Assembly: GCA_041287705.1 (NCBI GenBank)
Contig: JBGGNE010000194.1
Location: 1 to 6,568, forward strand
DNA: 6,568 nucleotides
Source: LW23 sp041287705
GTDB lineage: Bacteria > Verrucomicrobiota > Verrucomicrobiia > Methylacidiphilales > UBA1321
Direction: 5' to 3'
The notes beneath the pieces were generated by a model, which saw only the letters and a program-made list of their open reading frames with translations, was not told the DNA's origin and made no database searches. Made by a program: the position numbers and the translations under genes. Below, in pieces: positions 5,455 through 6,568 of the stretch. Numbering within the stretch: the stretch's first letter is position 1; the number at the start of each line of letters is the position of its first letter.

Positions 5455-6498
5455 TTAGTTCTCAGGCTCAAGCTTCCAGATACCCTCCTCGCGGCAGCTT
5501 GTCAACTGCTGCAGGAGCGCGTTCAGACCGTAGCGCCTGGCAGTTTCCTCAAATCGACCGGGTGTGTAACGGATGCTGTAGAAGATCTGCAACGGCTCAT
5601 CTCTACGCACCGCAATCTCCTCGCCCTGCCAGGCAAGCGTCATGTCGCTCCGCCATTTTGCGGTAACGCGGAACCGAAGCAGATCCCCCAGCGGCTCCGT
5701 GGCGTACTGCAGCGGACCCAGATGCGAAGCCCAGCCCCAGTCCTGCAGAACAGTACCCAGCCAGGCGCGCGTGGTATCGTTATCATACTGTGGCAACACG
5801 ACCTTGCAGCCCGCCGCGTACGCATCCCGGGATTCATCGCCGGGCGCTGTCGGGGCAAGGTGTGCGCTTGCCAGCAATATATCGGAGGGCCGCAGCAACG
5901 AGCGCAGCCAGGGAAACACGGAGTCGGGTTCGAAGTTGGGAAACAATCCGAAAAACGTAAACAGACGCAGCGCACCAGTTCCATTCAGCCATGCCGCCAG
6001 ATCTGGTCCGGCAAAAGAAAGAAGATCGCACACCAGCGCGGTAGGAGATGGCGCACGATCGGGCAAATACCGGGCGGCGTTGCGCGCAGCAATCAGCGCC
6101 AGTTCGGCACTGACATCAATGGCGGTGAAACGCGTGGCAACACCATGCGCCGCAAGGACCTCCAGAAGCCAGGCTTCCTTGGTTCCATCACCGCTGCCAA
6201 GGCCGATAACATGCACTTCTCCAGGACCAGAGCCGCTGCCTGCTGCCGCGGCGACAAGCTGGGCGGCCAGATTCTCGAAACACTGACGGTAAATGCGACC
6301 AAACTCCGGATTCCCCACAACGGGAGAATGCCGGCGAAACACATCCAGCCATAACTCCGTCTGACGGACGGAGTTATAATGAAAAGCGTGGTGGATGCGC
6401 CCCAGCTTCAGAGAATCAAGCCGGGCACCGCGGATAGCAGCGGACTGTTGCGAGGAATGGAGATAAACCGGCGCGGGGTCCGCTACATGTACAGGCAT
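5455..6498 (-). CDS. EgtD-family (PF10017-type) SAM-dependent methyltransferase, divergent substrate site
   Basis: 347 residues, no signal peptide, so cytoplasmic. The SAM-binding motif VHVIGLGSGDGTKE is at 95-108, the acidic strand end FTAIDVSAELALIAARN at 124-140, LFTFFGLFPNFEP at 179-191 (the place of the EgtD GNF/N166 motif), and DILLASAHLAP at 206-216. The N-terminal HHAFHYNSVRQTELWLDVF corresponds to the EgtD YDxxGSxLF region, but RRHSP replaces the usual PEYYPTR motif. At the C-terminus IFYSIRYT aligns with the E-x-S-x-K-F of EgtD: Ser308 fits S284, but Phe306 replaces Glu282, which recognises histidine. Methyl transfer from SAM is well supported; histidine trimethylation to hercynine is not, and no egtB-like gene is adjacent here. 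The substrate is unknown. It is the first complete gene of the probable three-gene operon. The ATG at 6496-6498 lies inside an inverted repeat, without a Shine-Dalgarno. Confidence 0.85.
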   Translation of the reverse strand: MPVHVADPAPVYLHSSQQSAAIRGARLDSLKLGRIHHAFHYNSVRQTELWLDVFRRHSPVVGNPEFGRIYRQCFENLAAQLVAAAAGSGSGPGEVHVIGLGSGDGTKEAWLLEVLAAHGVATRFTAIDVSAELALIAARNAARYLPDRAPSPTALVCDLLSFAGPDLAAWLNGTGALRLFTFFGLFPNFEPDSVFPWLRSLLRPSDILLASAHLAPTAPGDESRDAYAAGCKVVLPQYDNDTTRAWLGTVLQDWGWASHLGPLQYATEPLGDLLRFRVTAKWRSDMTLAWQGEEIAVRRDEPLQIFYSIRYTPGRFEETARRYGLNALLQQLTSCREEGIWKLEPEN

Positions 6499-6514
6499 AA
6501 GCTATGCCTATAGC
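6494..6514 (-). promoter_or_regulatory. Overlapping palindromes at the methyltransferase start, with extended -10-like TGCTATAGG
   Basis: GGCATA-AGC-TATGCC (6494-6508) and GCTAT-GCCT-ATAGC (6501-6514) are two overlapping perfect inverted repeats, and the first contains the start codon. On the minus strand TGCTATAGG resembles an extended -10 (hexamer TATAGG at 6511-6506), only 7 nt from the ATG, so an mRNA starting here would be nearly leaderless. No good -35 is visible. The repeats could equally be an operator or an mRNA hairpin hiding the start codon. Confidence 0.35.
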
Positions 6515-6529
6515 AAAGCGCAGGCGCGA

Positions 6530-6568
6530 TTACCAGCGGAGGCTTTTGGGATAATCGACATCGCCGAT
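6530..6568 (-). CDS. Possible C-terminal tail of an upstream gene (partial)
   Basis: Reading in from the right edge on the minus strand, one frame gives IGDVDYPKSLRW and a TAA at 6530-6532, 31 bp before the methyltransferase start. The codon mix (GAT GTC GAT TAT CCC AAA) looks coding and the spacing resembles that of the next gene pair, so the operon may extend beyond the window. Twelve codons are too few for certainty, and the stretch may instead be promoter DNA. Confidence 0.3.
   Translation of the reverse strand: MGDVDYPKSLRW

Noticed and set aside
5404..6354. Long open frame on the plus strand opposite the methyltransferase gene
   Set aside because: Its translation is Arg/Gln/Gly-rich and matches no family, while the minus strand gives a clear EgtD-type protein.
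6550..6555. Plus-strand -10-like GATAAT near the right edge
   Set aside because: There is no matching -35 and no visible plus-strand gene within the remaining bases.

Overview
The window is a gene-dense stretch of moderately GC-rich bacterial chromosome with no RNA genes, mobile elements or CRISPR. Most genes encode exported proteins, and only one of the complete genes (the HxlR regulator) has a clear Shine-Dalgarno sequence. Exported Pro-rich TPR proteins, a CBM-like secreted protein and sparse Shine-Dalgarno use suggest an environmental, Gram-negative-type bacterium. Verrucomicrobiota is my weak preference and Acidobacteriota the alternative. This rests on protein style, not on a marker gene.

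Left part (1-1970). The 5' part of a minus-strand gene runs off the left edge. It encodes an exported protein with a carbohydrate-binding-module-like domain. Upstream on the same strand is a 43-codon gene for a very basic small protein, and diverging from it is a secreted protein with a C-terminal bacterial SH3-like domain.

Middle (1971-3109). A flavodoxin-fold NAD(P)H:quinone oxidoreductase is divergent from a HxlR-family regulator that carries a cysteine at position 6, as in the quinone/thiol-stress sensor YodB. The 101-bp intergenic region holds a short palindrome and a flanking direct repeat that could be the operator. This looks like a self-contained electrophile or quinone response unit.

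Right part (3157-6568). After a pair of hairpins between convergent genes, three minus-strand genes form a probable operon. In transcription order they are an EgtD-family methyltransferase, an exported Pro-rich TPR protein, and an exported UlaG-like metallo-beta-lactamase-fold protein. In the last, every recognisable metal-ligand position is substituted, so it looks like a secreted pseudoenzyme. The TPR protein and the pseudoenzyme share a Pro-rich TPPGG segment. The methyltransferase lacks the glutamate of the histidine-binding site of EgtD, and no ergothioneine genes are next to it. This trio is the best candidate for an undescribed system in the window.
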